A stretch of 33,055 nt of DNA, taken from Bin87 sp034428455. Lineage in GTDB: Bacteria > Chloroflexota > Dehalococcoidia > Lucifugimonadales > UBA3495. The notes under the pieces are model-generated. The model was not told the origin of the DNA, made no database searches, and was given only the letters and a program-made list of their open reading frames with translations. Shown in pieces: positions 8,608-16,039 of the stretch. Numbering within the stretch: the stretch's first letter is position 1; each line of letters starts with the position of its first letter. Where the stretch lies: assembly GCA_034428455.1 (NCBI GenBank), contig DAOUHZ010000176.1, forward strand, positions 1-33,055, given 5' to 3'. Both the position numbers and the translations under genes were made by a program.

Positions 8608-10107
8608 CTAGTCGTCTGCTGCGGAAGCCTCGTCGATGAGCTGTACGTCCGCATTGAGGATGGCGAAGTCGTACTCACTGTCGGGAGCCACCAGGCGCTG
8701 GCCCAGGACCACCACCGCCGAGATGGCGGAGGAGACGACCAGGGCCGACGCGAAGGCCCAGAACATCTGCCCGCCGTAAGGCGCAACCAGCGCCCAGGGC
8801 GAGAGCAGGTCAGGCTTGGGATAGAACAATGCGCCGATGATGATGCCCACGGCTCCGGCCAGAATCACTCCCCAGCCCGGCATGCGGCTGGAGTACAGGC
8901 CCACCAGCATGGGCACGGCGATGGCCGCGCCGAGCAGGTCGGCGATCAAGAAAACGTAAAGGACACTGTGGCCTTGGGACGCCACGATGATGGCGGGAAT
9001 GGCGACAATTACGGTGACCGCGCGTGCCAGGCGCAACAGCATCCCCCGTTCCAGACCGATGCCGGCGAGGTCGGCCGCCATGCCGCTGGCCAGACCGTTC
9101 ATGAGGGTGTCAAGGGTACTCATGGCGAGCATCAGGGCACAGATGAGGATCAGGAAGTGCATCCACAGGGGGAACACGTCGGCGGCCAGGGTGAACAGGG
9201 CGGCGGCGACCTCGGGATACTGGAAGGGGCCTACGGAACCATTCCCCACTGCCGCGATGCCGCCCATGCCCATCAGGAAGGTCAAGGGGATGGCGATAGC
9301 CGCCGCGCCCCACAGGCTGCGGTTCAGAGCAGCCTGACTCTCCACGGTGTAGACCCGCTGCCACATGCCAGGGTGGAACGCATTGGACGCCACGATGCCG
9401 ATAATCAGCACGATGGCGAAGAAGTAGCTGCCGGACGTCGTGACGGATAATAGCCCTGCCTGTTTCGCGGCGCCCCAGGATCCGGACCCGCCCACCAGCA
9501 CGGCAGCCACAATGACCAGGAGCAACAGAACGGGTATCAGGATCCAGAACTGGATCCGGTCAGTGAAGATGGAAACGCGCAGGCCGCCGTAGGCCGTGTA
9601 GGCGATAACGACAATGCCGACGGCGACGGCGGTGGCCCACGCCGGAGAACCGGTTAGGATGCTTACCGCGGCGGTGATGGCCGTCATTTCCGCAGTGATG
9701 AAAATGCCGATGACGAAGATGATGACGATGAAGATGGCCGCAAAGGGAACCAGGCCGAAGCGGTGGCGGACATACTCGGTAACCGAGTGACCGTTGGGCA
9801 TCAGCTGGCGGATGCGCGGGCCGACGAACATGAACATGACGGGGATGCCTGCCATGCCCAGGGCGTAGCCCACCAGGGAGATAATGCCGAAGTTGGCGCC
9901 CGACTCGCCGGGGCTGAGAAGGACCCAGGTGCCGAACATGGATGCGACCAAGGTTGCGACACCCACGTTGAAGGGCGCGTGGTTGCGGGAGATGGTGTAG
10001 TCCTCGACGCTCTGGCGCCGACGACGCCAGGCATAGGTCAGACCCAGGACGAGGAACGCCGCGCAAGCAACGACCAGCGTAACGATGCCTACGGTGGTAT
10101 CCAGCAT
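8608..10107 (-). CDS. thiV: Sodium:solute symporter, thiamin-precursor transporter (ThiV-like)
   Basis: A 499-residue integral membrane protein with about 13 hydrophobic segments, typical of the sodium:solute symporter (SSS) family. ATG at 10107 is chosen because GGGGAGG precedes it by seven bases; the longer frame lacks a site. It is directly behind a TPP riboswitch with an attenuator and ahead of thiC, so thiamin-related transport is strongly implied. ThiV is the name used for TPP-riboswitch-controlled SSS transporters, thought to carry the pyrimidine moiety or a precursor. The substrate cannot be read from sequence. Confidence 0.85.
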   Translation of the reverse strand: MLDTTVGIVTLVVACAAFLVLGLTYAWRRRRQSVEDYTISRNHAPFNVGVATLVASMFGTWVLLSPGESGANFGIISLVGYALGMAGIPVMFMFVGPRIRQLMPNGHSVTEYVRHRFGLVPFAAIFIVIIFVIGIFITAEMTAITAAVSILTGSPAWATAVAVGIVVIAYTAYGGLRVSIFTDRIQFWILIPVLLLLVIVAAVLVGGSGSWGAAKQAGLLSVTTSGSYFFAIVLIIGIVASNAFHPGMWQRVYTVESQAALNRSLWGAAAIAIPLTFLMGMGGIAAVGNGSVGPFQYPEVAAALFTLAADVFPLWMHFLILICALMLAMSTLDTLMNGLASGMAADLAGIGLERGMLLRLARAVTVIVAIPAIIVASQGHSVLYVFLIADLLGAAIAVPMLVGLYSSRMPGWGVILAGAVGIIIGALFYPKPDLLSPWALVAPYGGQMFWAFASALVVSSAISAVVVLGQRLVAPDSEYDFAILNADVQLIDEASAADD

Positions 10108-10161
10108 TGCCAACCTCCCCAAAGTTTCGAATGGCGGAACCAGGACGGTCGCCATACAACG

Positions 10162-10190
10162 AAAAACCGCCAGGTTCTAAACTCTGGCGG
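10162..10190 (-). terminator. Attenuator hairpin linked to the TPP riboswitch
   Basis: Just downstream of the aptamer, CCGCCAG and CTGGCGG (7 bp) form a hairpin followed by TTTTT on the minus strand, about 55 bases before the thiV start. This is the layout of a transcription-terminating expression platform, switched on when TPP is bound. Confidence 0.8.
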
Positions 10191-10205
10191 CACATAGAAA
10201 GCGAT

Positions 10206-10298
10206 TCCAATTCCTACGCCGGCATTACCCGGATCAGGTGCTACGGTCGGCGGCTGTCTTCGGCCGCCCTCTCAGCCTGGCATAACCAAGCTCCCGCC
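10206..10298 (-). promoter_or_regulatory. TPP riboswitch (THI box)
   Basis: The minus strand contains the conserved THI-box blocks in the right order: GCTGAGAGG, a variable P3a-type stem (GGCGGC with GCCGCC), then ACCTGATCCGGGTAATGCC and GGCGTAGGAA. CTGAGA contacts the HMP ring and the later blocks form the pyrophosphate pocket. It controls thiV and thiC. Confidence 0.95.
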
Positions 10299-10324
10299 AG
10301 AAGCCTATTCGATTTTGTGGCGCG

Positions 10325-10353
10325 AGAATATCACGGAGATAACCGGCGGTCAA
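10325..10353 (-). promoter_or_regulatory. Promoter of the riboswitch-thiV-thiC transcript
   Basis: TTGACC (10348-10353), exactly 17 bases, then TATTCT (10325-10330) on the minus strand. Transcription should begin near 10317, about 20 bases before the aptamer. Confidence 0.7.
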
Positions 10354-10387
10354 GCCGCGGATTAGTCACGCTTAGGCCCGTGTAAGA

Positions 10388-10480
10388 TGTCATTGCGAGC
10401 GCAGCGTGGCAATCTCGTTGCGGCTACGGCCGTTGCTTCGGGAACGAGATTGCCGCGTCGCTACGCTCCTGGCAATGACA
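10388..10480. repeat. CATTGCGAG hairpin repeat, copy A
   Basis: Long inverted repeat with ends TGTCATTGCGAG and TTGCCGCGTCGC...GGCAATGACA and an inner AATCTCGTT / AACGAGATT pair. It shares its arms with elements at 15743-15942 and 30258-30363. It fills most of the gap between the thiamin promoter and the methyltransferase terminator; no gene is seen there. Confidence 0.8.
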
Positions 10481-10552
10481 ATCTGTACTGCGGCCGGAAT
10501 TTTGCACGAACCTGTAGTCACCCTGTAACGCACCGGTCGATGGGACAATAAA

Positions 10553-10578
10553 GAGGGGCAACCGTTCGGTCGCCCCTC
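10553..10578 (-). terminator. Rho-independent terminator after the methyltransferase genes
   Basis: GAGGGGCAACCG and CGGTCGCCCCTC form a 12-bp stem with one mismatch and a two-base gap. On the minus strand it is followed by TTTATTG. It is about 30 bases after the stop at 10607. Confidence 0.75.
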
Positions 10579-10606
10579 GACAAGCCGTACTTGCAGTGGC
10601 ATTGGT

Positions 10607-11251
10607 TCAGTTCACCTGGTAGACCCAGATCTGGTGCGTCACTTCCGGCTCGCCCTTGGGCAGAGGCTGGAACGGCTCGGTGACGCCGACCAGGGACCAC
10701 GCGCCGCTGTCAACCAGGGCGTCCTGCTGATCCTTGAAGCCCAGCTCAACGTGGGTGTCGGGGCGCATGCTGAAGACGATGTGGCCGCCCGGCCTGGTTA
10801 CACGGCAAAGTTCCACGAAGGAATTGGGGGGTGCGTGGCCAGGGGTGAAGACGCCGATGCTGATAACCGCGTCGTAAGCGTCCGAGTCGAAATCCAGGTG
10901 ATCACCCAAAGCCATCTGGCGGAAGTCGTTGTAGCAGCCCTTGGAACGAGCCTCGTCCAGCATTCCCTCGGACAGGTCCATGGCGCAGATGTCGCCGTAA
11001 CCCAGCCGCTGCAACTCCACGCCGACCAGGCCGGTGCCGGCGCCGGCGTCAAGAATCTTGGCGTCTTTGGCGACGTGCTCAGCCAGGGTCTCGGCGCCGC
11101 GCAGGGGCGCGAGCCAGACGAACGTGTTTTCCAGGTCGTCGTCGTACTCCCGGGCCCACTGGTCGTAGCGCTCGGCCAACTCGTCGTTGGTGGTGGACGA
11201 GTAGACCCACTGGACCCTTTCGTCCGGATTTATGCTTCCCGATTCAGGCAT
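10607..11251 (-). CDS. Class I SAM-dependent methyltransferase (METTL27-like)
   Basis: A 214-residue Rossmann-type methyltransferase. Motif I ILDAGAGTGLVG binds SAM, followed by the acidic MDLSEGML, the DAVISIGVF strand and a post-motif TRPGGHIVFSM. The N-terminal AERYDQWAREYDDD and overall layout resemble the METTL27 (WBSCR27) group. Start ATG at 11251 has GGAG upstream at a somewhat long distance. It lies 28 bases after a second methyltransferase gene and before a terminator, so the two are probably co-transcribed. The substrate is unknown. Confidence 0.85.
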   Translation of the reverse strand: MPESGSINPDERVQWVYSSTTNDELAERYDQWAREYDDDLENTFVWLAPLRGAETLAEHVAKDAKILDAGAGTGLVGVELQRLGYGDICAMDLSEGMLDEARSKGCYNDFRQMALGDHLDFDSDAYDAVISIGVFTPGHAPPNSFVELCRVTRPGGHIVFSMRPDTHVELGFKDQQDALVDSGAWSLVGVTEPFQPLPKGEPEVTHQIWVYQVN

Positions 11252-11279
11252 GGGTAATTGCTCCGCGGTAGGTATCGGA

Positions 11280-12131
11280 CTAGGCCGGCTTGATGCACAG
11301 GTACTGCGCCCAGCCGAGATCGTCGTTGTTGATGGCGTCCACCGTCTTCATGTAGGCGTCGGTCAGGTAGTCGAAGCGGTCCTGGTAACCCTCGGGTCCT
11401 TCCGCTATGGACGCCAACCGGGACAGGTAGGTGTAGCTGCGCGCGAGGTGGCTCGAGATATCGCGGGCCTGCAGCACCTTGAAACCGATGTCACGCAGCG
11501 TGTCGATGTAGGAGTAGAAGCTGAAATCGGTGTCGAAAAGCAGCCTGTCGTAGACGAACTCACGCGCCGATTCGCTGATGTTGGTGCGCGGCTTGATCAG
11601 ATCGTCAAAAATGAACTGCCCGCCCGGAGCGAGTACACGGTACGCTTCTTCCAGAACCTTCACCTTGTCGGGCACGTGGTAGATGGTGGCCTGGCTCCAG
11701 ACGTGGGTGAAGGTTCCCTCCGCGAAAGGAAGGTCGGTTGCGGAAGCTTTCTCAAAGGCGACCTTGCCGGCCAATTCCGGCGCCTGGTCCAGCGAGGCCA
11801 CGGCGTTGGCGATGCGGACACCGCTGAGGTCGATCCCAGTCGCCTGGGCGCCGGTGTTCCGGTGCACCCAGACCACGTTGGTGCCGTTGCCGCAGCCCAC
11901 GTCGAGGACATGGCAATTGGCGTCGATGCCCGCGTATTCCACCATCAACTCATTGAGTCGAATACCGGCGGCCCGAAACTCCTCGCGGATATTGGAATCC
12001 CCGGAAGGCTCGCCATCGAAGACGCCCCAGTGGACGGTTCCTTCGGCGTCCCACACCGAGCGGTAGATCACATCTTCAGCGTCGTAGTACTCTTCGGTTT
12101 CCTGCTCGGAAAACCGATGGCCGGTTACCAT
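11280..12131 (-). CDS. Class I SAM-dependent methyltransferase, small-molecule type
   Basis: A 283-residue methyltransferase. VLDVGCGNGTN is motif I, GIDLSGVRI the acidic loop, DLPFAEGTFTHVWSQATIYH the motif II region and VLAPGGQFIFDD motif III. The arrangement is that of N- or C-methyltransferases acting on small amines, sterols or quinones. ATG at 12131 follows AAGGAG. A decayed paralogue lies immediately upstream (12170-12533), so this gene is the surviving member of a duplicated pair. The substrate is not predictable from sequence. Confidence 0.85.
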   Translation of the reverse strand: MVTGHRFSEQETEEYYDAEDVIYRSVWDAEGTVHWGVFDGEPSGDSNIREEFRAAGIRLNELMVEYAGIDANCHVLDVGCGNGTNVVWVHRNTGAQATGIDLSGVRIANAVASLDQAPELAGKVAFEKASATDLPFAEGTFTHVWSQATIYHVPDKVKVLEEAYRVLAPGGQFIFDDLIKPRTNISESAREFVYDRLLFDTDFSFYSYIDTLRDIGFKVLQARDISSHLARSYTYLSRLASIAEGPEGYQDRFDYLTDAYMKTVDAINNDDLGWAQYLCIKPA

Positions 12132-12169
12132 ATACAGCTCCTTTTTCGAGTGAGATTTTCGCGCGTCTG

Positions 12170-12533
12170 CTTGACGCACCGGTATTGGGCCCAGCCCAAC
12201 TCTTCATTGCGCATCGCCTACGCCATCTTTAAGGTGGCGTAGGCAAGCGCGGAGAAGCGTTTCCGCCGTCGGGGTCCCTGCTGTTCCTACAGTCCAGATA
12301 CAGGACGCGGGCCGCACCATCAATGCCGGAATTCTCCAGCGTGGCGGAGTTCAGATTGAGGCAAGCGATGACAAAGTCGTCCCGAATGTTTGTACCGGAG
12401 ATCCGCAAACCGGAACCCGGCTCTTCGGGGCCACCGAGCATACCCCAGTGCAGAGAGCCCTCTGCGTCCCGGAAGGAACGGTAGAGGGCGCCTCAGCGTC
12501 GTAATGTGCCTCCGACTCCCGCTCAGAAAAGCG
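12170..12533 (-). pseudogene. Decayed paralogue of the adjacent methyltransferase
   Basis: Reading on the minus strand, RFSERESEAHYDAE, then after a frameshift YRSFRDAEGSLHWG, then NIRDDF and GIDGAARVLYLDC, match in order the N-terminus of the intact gene at 11280-12131 (RFSEQETEEYYDAE, YRSVWDAEGTVHWG, NIREEF, GIDANCHVLDVGC). The central catalytic part is missing. The C-terminal end resumes as RFSALAYATLKMA, an in-frame TAG, and AMRNEELGWAQYRCVK, matching INNDDLGWAQYLCIK. One frameshift, one large internal deletion and one stop show it is non-functional. Its 5' end overlaps the last codons of panD. Confidence 0.85.
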
Positions 12534-12912
12534 CGACGGGCTCGGGTTGGGGCTCGGCGTACATCGAACCTTCAATCCACTCCAGGAATTTGTTGTTCTC
12601 GTCGACCAACACCATGCGGGGATCCACAGGCTCGTCGGTGACCTCAAAAGCGAGGATGATGAGGCAGTCGCGCTCCTGGCACAGCCGGGCGGCGGCGCCC
12701 TGAACGGCGATGGTCCCGCTGCCGCGCTCGGCCGGCAGGGCGTAGGTTTCCCAGCGGGCGCCGTTGTTGATATTCAGCACCTGGACCTTCTCGAAGGCGA
12801 CGATGTCCGTCTGCTCCATGAGATCACGGTCGATCAGGATGCTGCCCACGTACCCCAGATTGGCGCTGGTCACCCAACAGCGATGGATTTTGGACCTAAG
12901 GACTTCTCTCAT
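12523..12912 (-). CDS. panD: Aspartate 1-decarboxylase PanD
   Basis: A 129-residue pyruvoyl enzyme that makes beta-alanine from aspartate for pantothenate and CoA. The self-cleavage site is Gly23-Ser24 in GYVGSILID; Lys8 and the later NGARWETYA and GERGSGTI-like (AERGSGTIAVQGAAARL) blocks are conserved. ATG at 12912 follows GAGGAG. The last residues run into the methyltransferase pseudogene in another frame, so the natural C-terminus may have been replaced. No panB or panC is nearby. A long leader with its own promoter precedes it. Confidence 0.92.
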   Translation of the reverse strand: MREVLRSKIHRCWVTSANLGYVGSILIDRDLMEQTDIVAFEKVQVLNINNGARWETYALPAERGSGTIAVQGAAARLCQERDCLIILAFEVTDEPVDPRMVLVDENNKFLEWIEGSMYAEPQPEPVALF

Positions 12913-13360
12913 ATTTGCTCCTCGTTTTTGATGGCCAAACTCGTTTGGCGATGGTGGATTTTCGGCCTGGTTTCGGCCTGGTTTGCCGTCGCGGCCGCAT
13001 GAAAACATGAACGAATCAAGTGCGGATGGACACGCTTCATCAAGCGCCAACCATCAGTCGGCGTTGCGGCGAAAACCCGAGTGGGTGGGCTTATGGTGGA
13101 ACGCTACTTCCACCGCCCGATTTGGGCTGCGAGCAGCTAGGGCTCGCAGGGCAGCTGGTGCTTGGCCCGCCCGCGAATGGTGTCATCCACGCATGGGCGA
13201 CCGCTCCCAAAAGGCAAAGTGCCACAGCACTGGTCCCGCTTTTGGCGGGACCGCGTAGAGTCCGGTTCCGACGGTTGTCGGTGCGCTGAAAGCGCGGCTG
13301 CACTCATATGGCCTCCTTGTTTAAGGGCAGGTTGATGGGTGTGCAGACCTGCGTTTAACT
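12913..13360 (-). other. Long hairpin-rich leader upstream of panD
   Basis: A transcript from the promoter at 13367-13395 would run about 450 bases before panD. It contains several perfect short hairpins: GGTCCCGC/GCGGGACC, AGTGC/GCACT, CTGCGAGC/GCTCGCAG, GGTGGAA/TTCCACC, and two alternative 5' stems made from GGGCAG, GCAGGT and ACCTGC. No known riboswitch or RNA family is recognised. It could be a regulatory leader, a separate small RNA, or decayed coding DNA. A duplicated TTTCGGCCTGG lies at about 12958-12980. Confidence 0.4.
13137..13307 (-). CDS. Possible 56-residue leader ORF
   Basis: ATG at 13307 follows a strong AAGGAGG at good distance and about 50 bases after a strong promoter's predicted start. 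The product is short, polar and rich in Arg with four Cys (QCC, RPC, PCEP) and no recognised domain. Third-position GC is lower than in neighbouring genes, so coding is uncertain. It could be a real small protein, a leader peptide for panD control, or a coincidental ORF in a structured RNA. Confidence 0.35.
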   Translation of the reverse strand: MSAAALSAHRQPSEPDSTRSRQKRDQCCGTLPFGSGRPCVDDTIRGRAKHQLPCEP

Positions 13361-13366
13361 GCCCGC

Positions 13367-13395
13367 AGTGTAGCCGCACCAATGCCCGATGTCAA
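13367..13395 (-). promoter_or_regulatory. Strong sigma-70 promoter of the panD leader
   Basis: Minus-strand TTGACA (13390-13395), exactly 17 bases, TACACT (13367-13372). AT-rich DNA lies upstream. It points at the leader and panD. Confidence 0.7.
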
Positions 13396-13490
13396 ATCGG
13401 AGGCTATTTTTGAGCAATTTTCGCAAAAACTCGTAAAAAAGTACGTTTTGAGGCGCGACAACGCTTGAATTAGAATCAAGAGCCTATGTG

Positions 13491-14003
13491 TCAGCCCCGG
13501 GGCGTCGACAATCGGGTAGGAGATGACGCGCCCGCCAGCGGGGCCGGCGGCCACGTGTCGAACAGCGCCAATTGCTGGGGCCCCTGGCGGCGTACTTCAC
13601 CGAACGCGGAGCACCATCGCGGAATGCCGCGCGCCGAGGCGTGGCCTTCGAAAATCGCGCCATGGCCTTGGTAACGGTGGCGGGACCATAGCCAGGCGTG
13701 AAGCAGTTCGTGCGCCAGAATGCCTTCCACGCCCCGACGCCCGGAGCGTTGCAGCCGGGGATGAGACAGCCCAATTAGCCAGGAGCCGTCAGGGTAGCAG
13801 AAGCACCGGCCTCCGGTAGCGAAAATTCGCTCCAGCACCACCGACCCGGCCGGAATATCCAGGCCGTCCAGGCGATACTTGTCCGCGACGTCCTGGACCC
13901 ACTCCAGGTCGCTCAGGAGAACGCCCTTCGGAGCGGGCCACGATGACGGTGACTGCGTGGGAAGCATCGCCAGATATGCTGCAGCTGCGATGGAATACCG
14001 CAA
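13491..14003 (-). CDS. SprT-like zinc metalloprotease
   Basis: A 170-residue protein with HELLHAW (HExxH zinc motif) followed by GHGAIFEGHASARGIPR, which is the third-ligand region of SprT-like metalloproteases. The family processes DNA-protein crosslinks in other organisms, though here function is unknown. The first possible start is TTG at 14003, four bases after the upstream stop, without a clear Shine-Dalgarno; ATG at 13967 is an alternative. The N-terminal residues could be a weak signal peptide (AAAAYLAML) if the TTG is used. It is probably co-transcribed with the quinone oxidoreductase. Confidence 0.75.
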   Translation of the reverse strand: MRYSIAAAAYLAMLPTQSPSSWPAPKGVLLSDLEWVQDVADKYRLDGLDIPAGSVVLERIFATGGRCFCYPDGSWLIGLSHPRLQRSGRRGVEGILAHELLHAWLWSRHRYQGHGAIFEGHASARGIPRWCSAFGEVRRQGPQQLALFDTWPPAPLAGASSPTRLSTPRG

Positions 14004-14006
14004 CCG

Positions 14007-14972
14007 TTAAGGGGTGAGGATGATCTTGCCGGTAGTGGCGCGGCCGGCCAGCTGGCGGTGAGCCTCCGGGGCCTCAGACAGTGAGAAGAGATGCTCCACC
14101 CGCAGGTTGAGCTCGCCGGATTTCACCCATCCGAGCACGGCGCCGGCCCGCTCTTCCAGCTCCTCCCGGTCGCGGGTGTAGTCTCCCAGGCCGGGCCGGG
14201 TGAGGAACTTGGAGCCGTTGCCCAGGATGCGGGGATCCATCGCATCGACGGGGCCGCTGGCCTGGCCGTAGAGCACCATGTAACCTCGGGGCGCGAGGCA
14301 GGCGATGCTGCGGTCGAAGGTGTCTTTCCCAACCGCGTCGTACACCACCTGAAGTCCGGCGCCGCCGGTGGCATCGGCGATTTCGGCGGCGAAGTCCTGC
14401 TGGGTGTACAGGATTACGTGGTCGGCCCCGGCTCCCCGGGCAAGCTCAGCCTTGGCCTCGGTGGACACGGTGGAGTAGACGTAGGCGCCAAGGGCCTTGC
14501 ACATCTGGATCAGCAGGAGTCCAACCCCACCGGCCCCGGAATGAACCAGCACGCGGTCGCCGGCCTGGACTCGATAGGTGTCATAGCACAGGTAGTGGGC
14601 GGTCATTCCCTGGAGCATGGCGGCCGCGCCGTCCCGGGCCGACAACCCCTCCGGCATCTTGATCAGACGCCAGGCCGGAACCAGAGCCTGCTCCGCGTAG
14701 GAACCGGGGTGGCTGCAATACGCGACGGTGTCCCCAACGGCGACGTTGGTAACCTCGGGACCGACCTCTCGAACCACGCCGGCTCCCTCAACACCGGCCA
14801 CCCAGGGTAGGCCGGGAGGATTGACGCCCATGCGGCTGTAGATGTCGGTGAAGTTCACGCCGACGGCCTGGATGTCCACCACGGCCTGATCCGGGCCCGG
14901 ACTTGGGTCCGGCAGGTCGACGTATTTCATTACCTCAGGTCCGCCGTATTCGGTAATCTGCATGGCTTTCAT
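14007..14972 (-). CDS. qor: Zinc-independent quinone oxidoreductase (MDR family)
   Basis: A 321-residue medium-chain dehydrogenase/reductase of the NADPH:quinone oxidoreductase type. The nucleotide-binding HSGAGGVGLLLIQ is present, with the QOR-typical AVGVNFTDIYSRMG and GVEGAGVV near the N-terminus. The usual zinc-ligand cysteines of alcohol dehydrogenases are absent. ATG at 14972 follows GGAGG. It would reduce quinones or enones with NADPH. The physiological substrate is not evident. Confidence 0.9.
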   Translation of the reverse strand: MKAMQITEYGGPEVMKYVDLPDPSPGPDQAVVDIQAVGVNFTDIYSRMGVNPPGLPWVAGVEGAGVVREVGPEVTNVAVGDTVAYCSHPGSYAEQALVPAWRLIKMPEGLSARDGAAAMLQGMTAHYLCYDTYRVQAGDRVLVHSGAGGVGLLLIQMCKALGAYVYSTVSTEAKAELARGAGADHVILYTQQDFAAEIADATGGAGLQVVYDAVGKDTFDRSIACLAPRGYMVLYGQASGPVDAMDPRILGNGSKFLTRPGLGDYTRDREELEERAGAVLGWVKSGELNLRVEHLFSLSEAPEAHRQLAGRATTGKIILTP

Positions 14973-15122
14973 GGCAGCAGCCTCCGTGTGTTCCAGAGTT
15001 CAGTTCCGGTAGCATAGCATAGGGCCGTTAAGCGTCCGCAACGGGCCGTTGTCAGCAATTGACCGGCGGGATTAATCCGTCATTCCCGCTTCCGCTGTAA
15101 TGACGGCATTCGTCAACGTACC

Positions 15123-15725
15123 CTAGATGATCTGGAAGTGCGCCTCTGTGGGGATGCAGTCGACGCCGTTGATGGGCACCATGTCCTGGGGACACGCCGA
15201 GAACGCGATGATGCAGTCCATTTCGGCGCACAGGATCAGGTAGTCCCCCGGCCCGGAGACCGGCGGTTCAAAACTGACCGATCCGTCGCCATCCACCGGG
15301 ATATTCATGAACAGGTTCCAAGGGCTGGGGGTTTCTGGCAGCGTCAGCCCGAGCTCCGCCAGGGCCGCGGCCAGGTTGTCGGTGCAGTTGTCGTGGTAGT
15401 CCTCGCACCCCAGCAGTTCGTAGCGATACCGGTCACATGCCGCCAGCAAAGTGTCGTGTATCCCGCCCGACGTGTCTTCGACCAGCGTCAGGATTGGACG
15501 ACGCCGGTTGGTGACCAGGGACTGGCCAACCTGCGGCATGATGCGCGCCAACGCGGTGCGGGAGTGCTCCATGGACATGAACTCCGTTGGGTCATGGCTG
15601 GAAAAAGCCCAGGTGTCGATGACCTGCTGGCCGTGAGTATTGATCACTCGCACGCTTTGGCCCTGCCCCAGGAAGGCGGCTTTCCCGCGGCGAGCCGGCA
15701 CGGTTACCAATGGAGTTGAGCTCAT
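15123..15725 (-). CDS. DUF1989 protein, urea carboxylase-associated family
   Basis: A 200-residue protein with the DUF1989 hallmark block: CEDYHDNCTDNL in the middle and GDYLILCAEMDCIIAFSACPQD with NGVDC near the C-terminus. Conserved Cys, His and Asp suggest a metal site. In other bacteria such proteins sit beside urea or guanidine carboxylase genes, but no such gene is visible here, so the role is unknown. ATG at 15725 sits next to a hairpin repeat. Confidence 0.85.
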   Translation of the reverse strand: MSSTPLVTVPARRGKAAFLGQGQSVRVINTHGQQVIDTWAFSSHDPTEFMSMEHSRTALARIMPQVGQSLVTNRRRPILTLVEDTSGGIHDTLLAACDRYRYELLGCEDYHDNCTDNLAAALAELGLTLPETPSPWNLFMNIPVDGDGSVSFEPPVSGPGDYLILCAEMDCIIAFSACPQDMVPINGVDCIPTEAHFQII

Positions 15726-15742
15726 TTAGCATCTCCGGTGCT

Positions 15743-15942
15743 AACGAGATTGCCACGCTCCGCTCGCAATGGCAAGTGAGCCAATGCGGATGCGGCTGAG
15801 CCGGCCGGCGCGCATGCGTACCCAGTTTCCTCAAACCTGTCGTTGCGAGGAGCGAAGCGACGTGGCAATCCCGTTGGTGTAACGACGATCCTGGCGCCAA
15901 CGAGATTGCCACGCTGCGCTCGCAATGACAAACTGGGTACGC
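15743..15942. repeat. CATTGCGAG hairpin repeats, copies B (half) and C
   Basis: A half element (AACGAGATTGCC to CTCGCAATGGC, 15743-15773) is followed by a full one from about 15838 to 15930 whose arms carry CGTTGCGAGGAGCGAAGCG and CGCTCGCAATGACA. The full element is enclosed by a perfect 13-bp inverted repeat, GCGTACCCAGTTT (15816-15828) with AAACTGGGTACGC (15930-15942). The repeats fill the DUF1989-greA spacer; nothing else is seen there but a promoter. Confidence 0.8.
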
Positions 15943-15960
15943 GTGAGCCGACCGGCGCGT

Positions 15961-15990
15961 TTGCCCTACCGCCGGCCAAAATGCTATATT
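15961..15990 (+). promoter_or_regulatory. Promoter of the GreA-like gene
   Basis: TTGCCC (15961-15966), 18 bases, TATATT (15985-15990) with an upstream TG making an extended -10. The leader to the TTG start is about 42 bases. Confidence 0.55.
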
Positions 15991-16039
15991 GATTGAAGTT
16001 TGCAGCCTGAGCCTGCGCCAAAGCTGGAGGGATAAACAG

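Noticed and set aside
10381..10500. Hairpin repeat considered as a CRISPR or tRNA-like structure
   Set aside because: No regularly spaced direct repeats and no CCA/anticodon-arm pattern; copies are dispersed.
12229..12647. Separate short minus-strand ORFs downstream of panD
   Set aside because: They are frame pieces of the methyltransferase pseudogene and of panD itself.
13080..13260. Hairpin-rich stretch considered as RNase P RNA, SRP RNA or tmRNA
   Set aside because: The conserved core sequences of those RNAs were not found on either strand.
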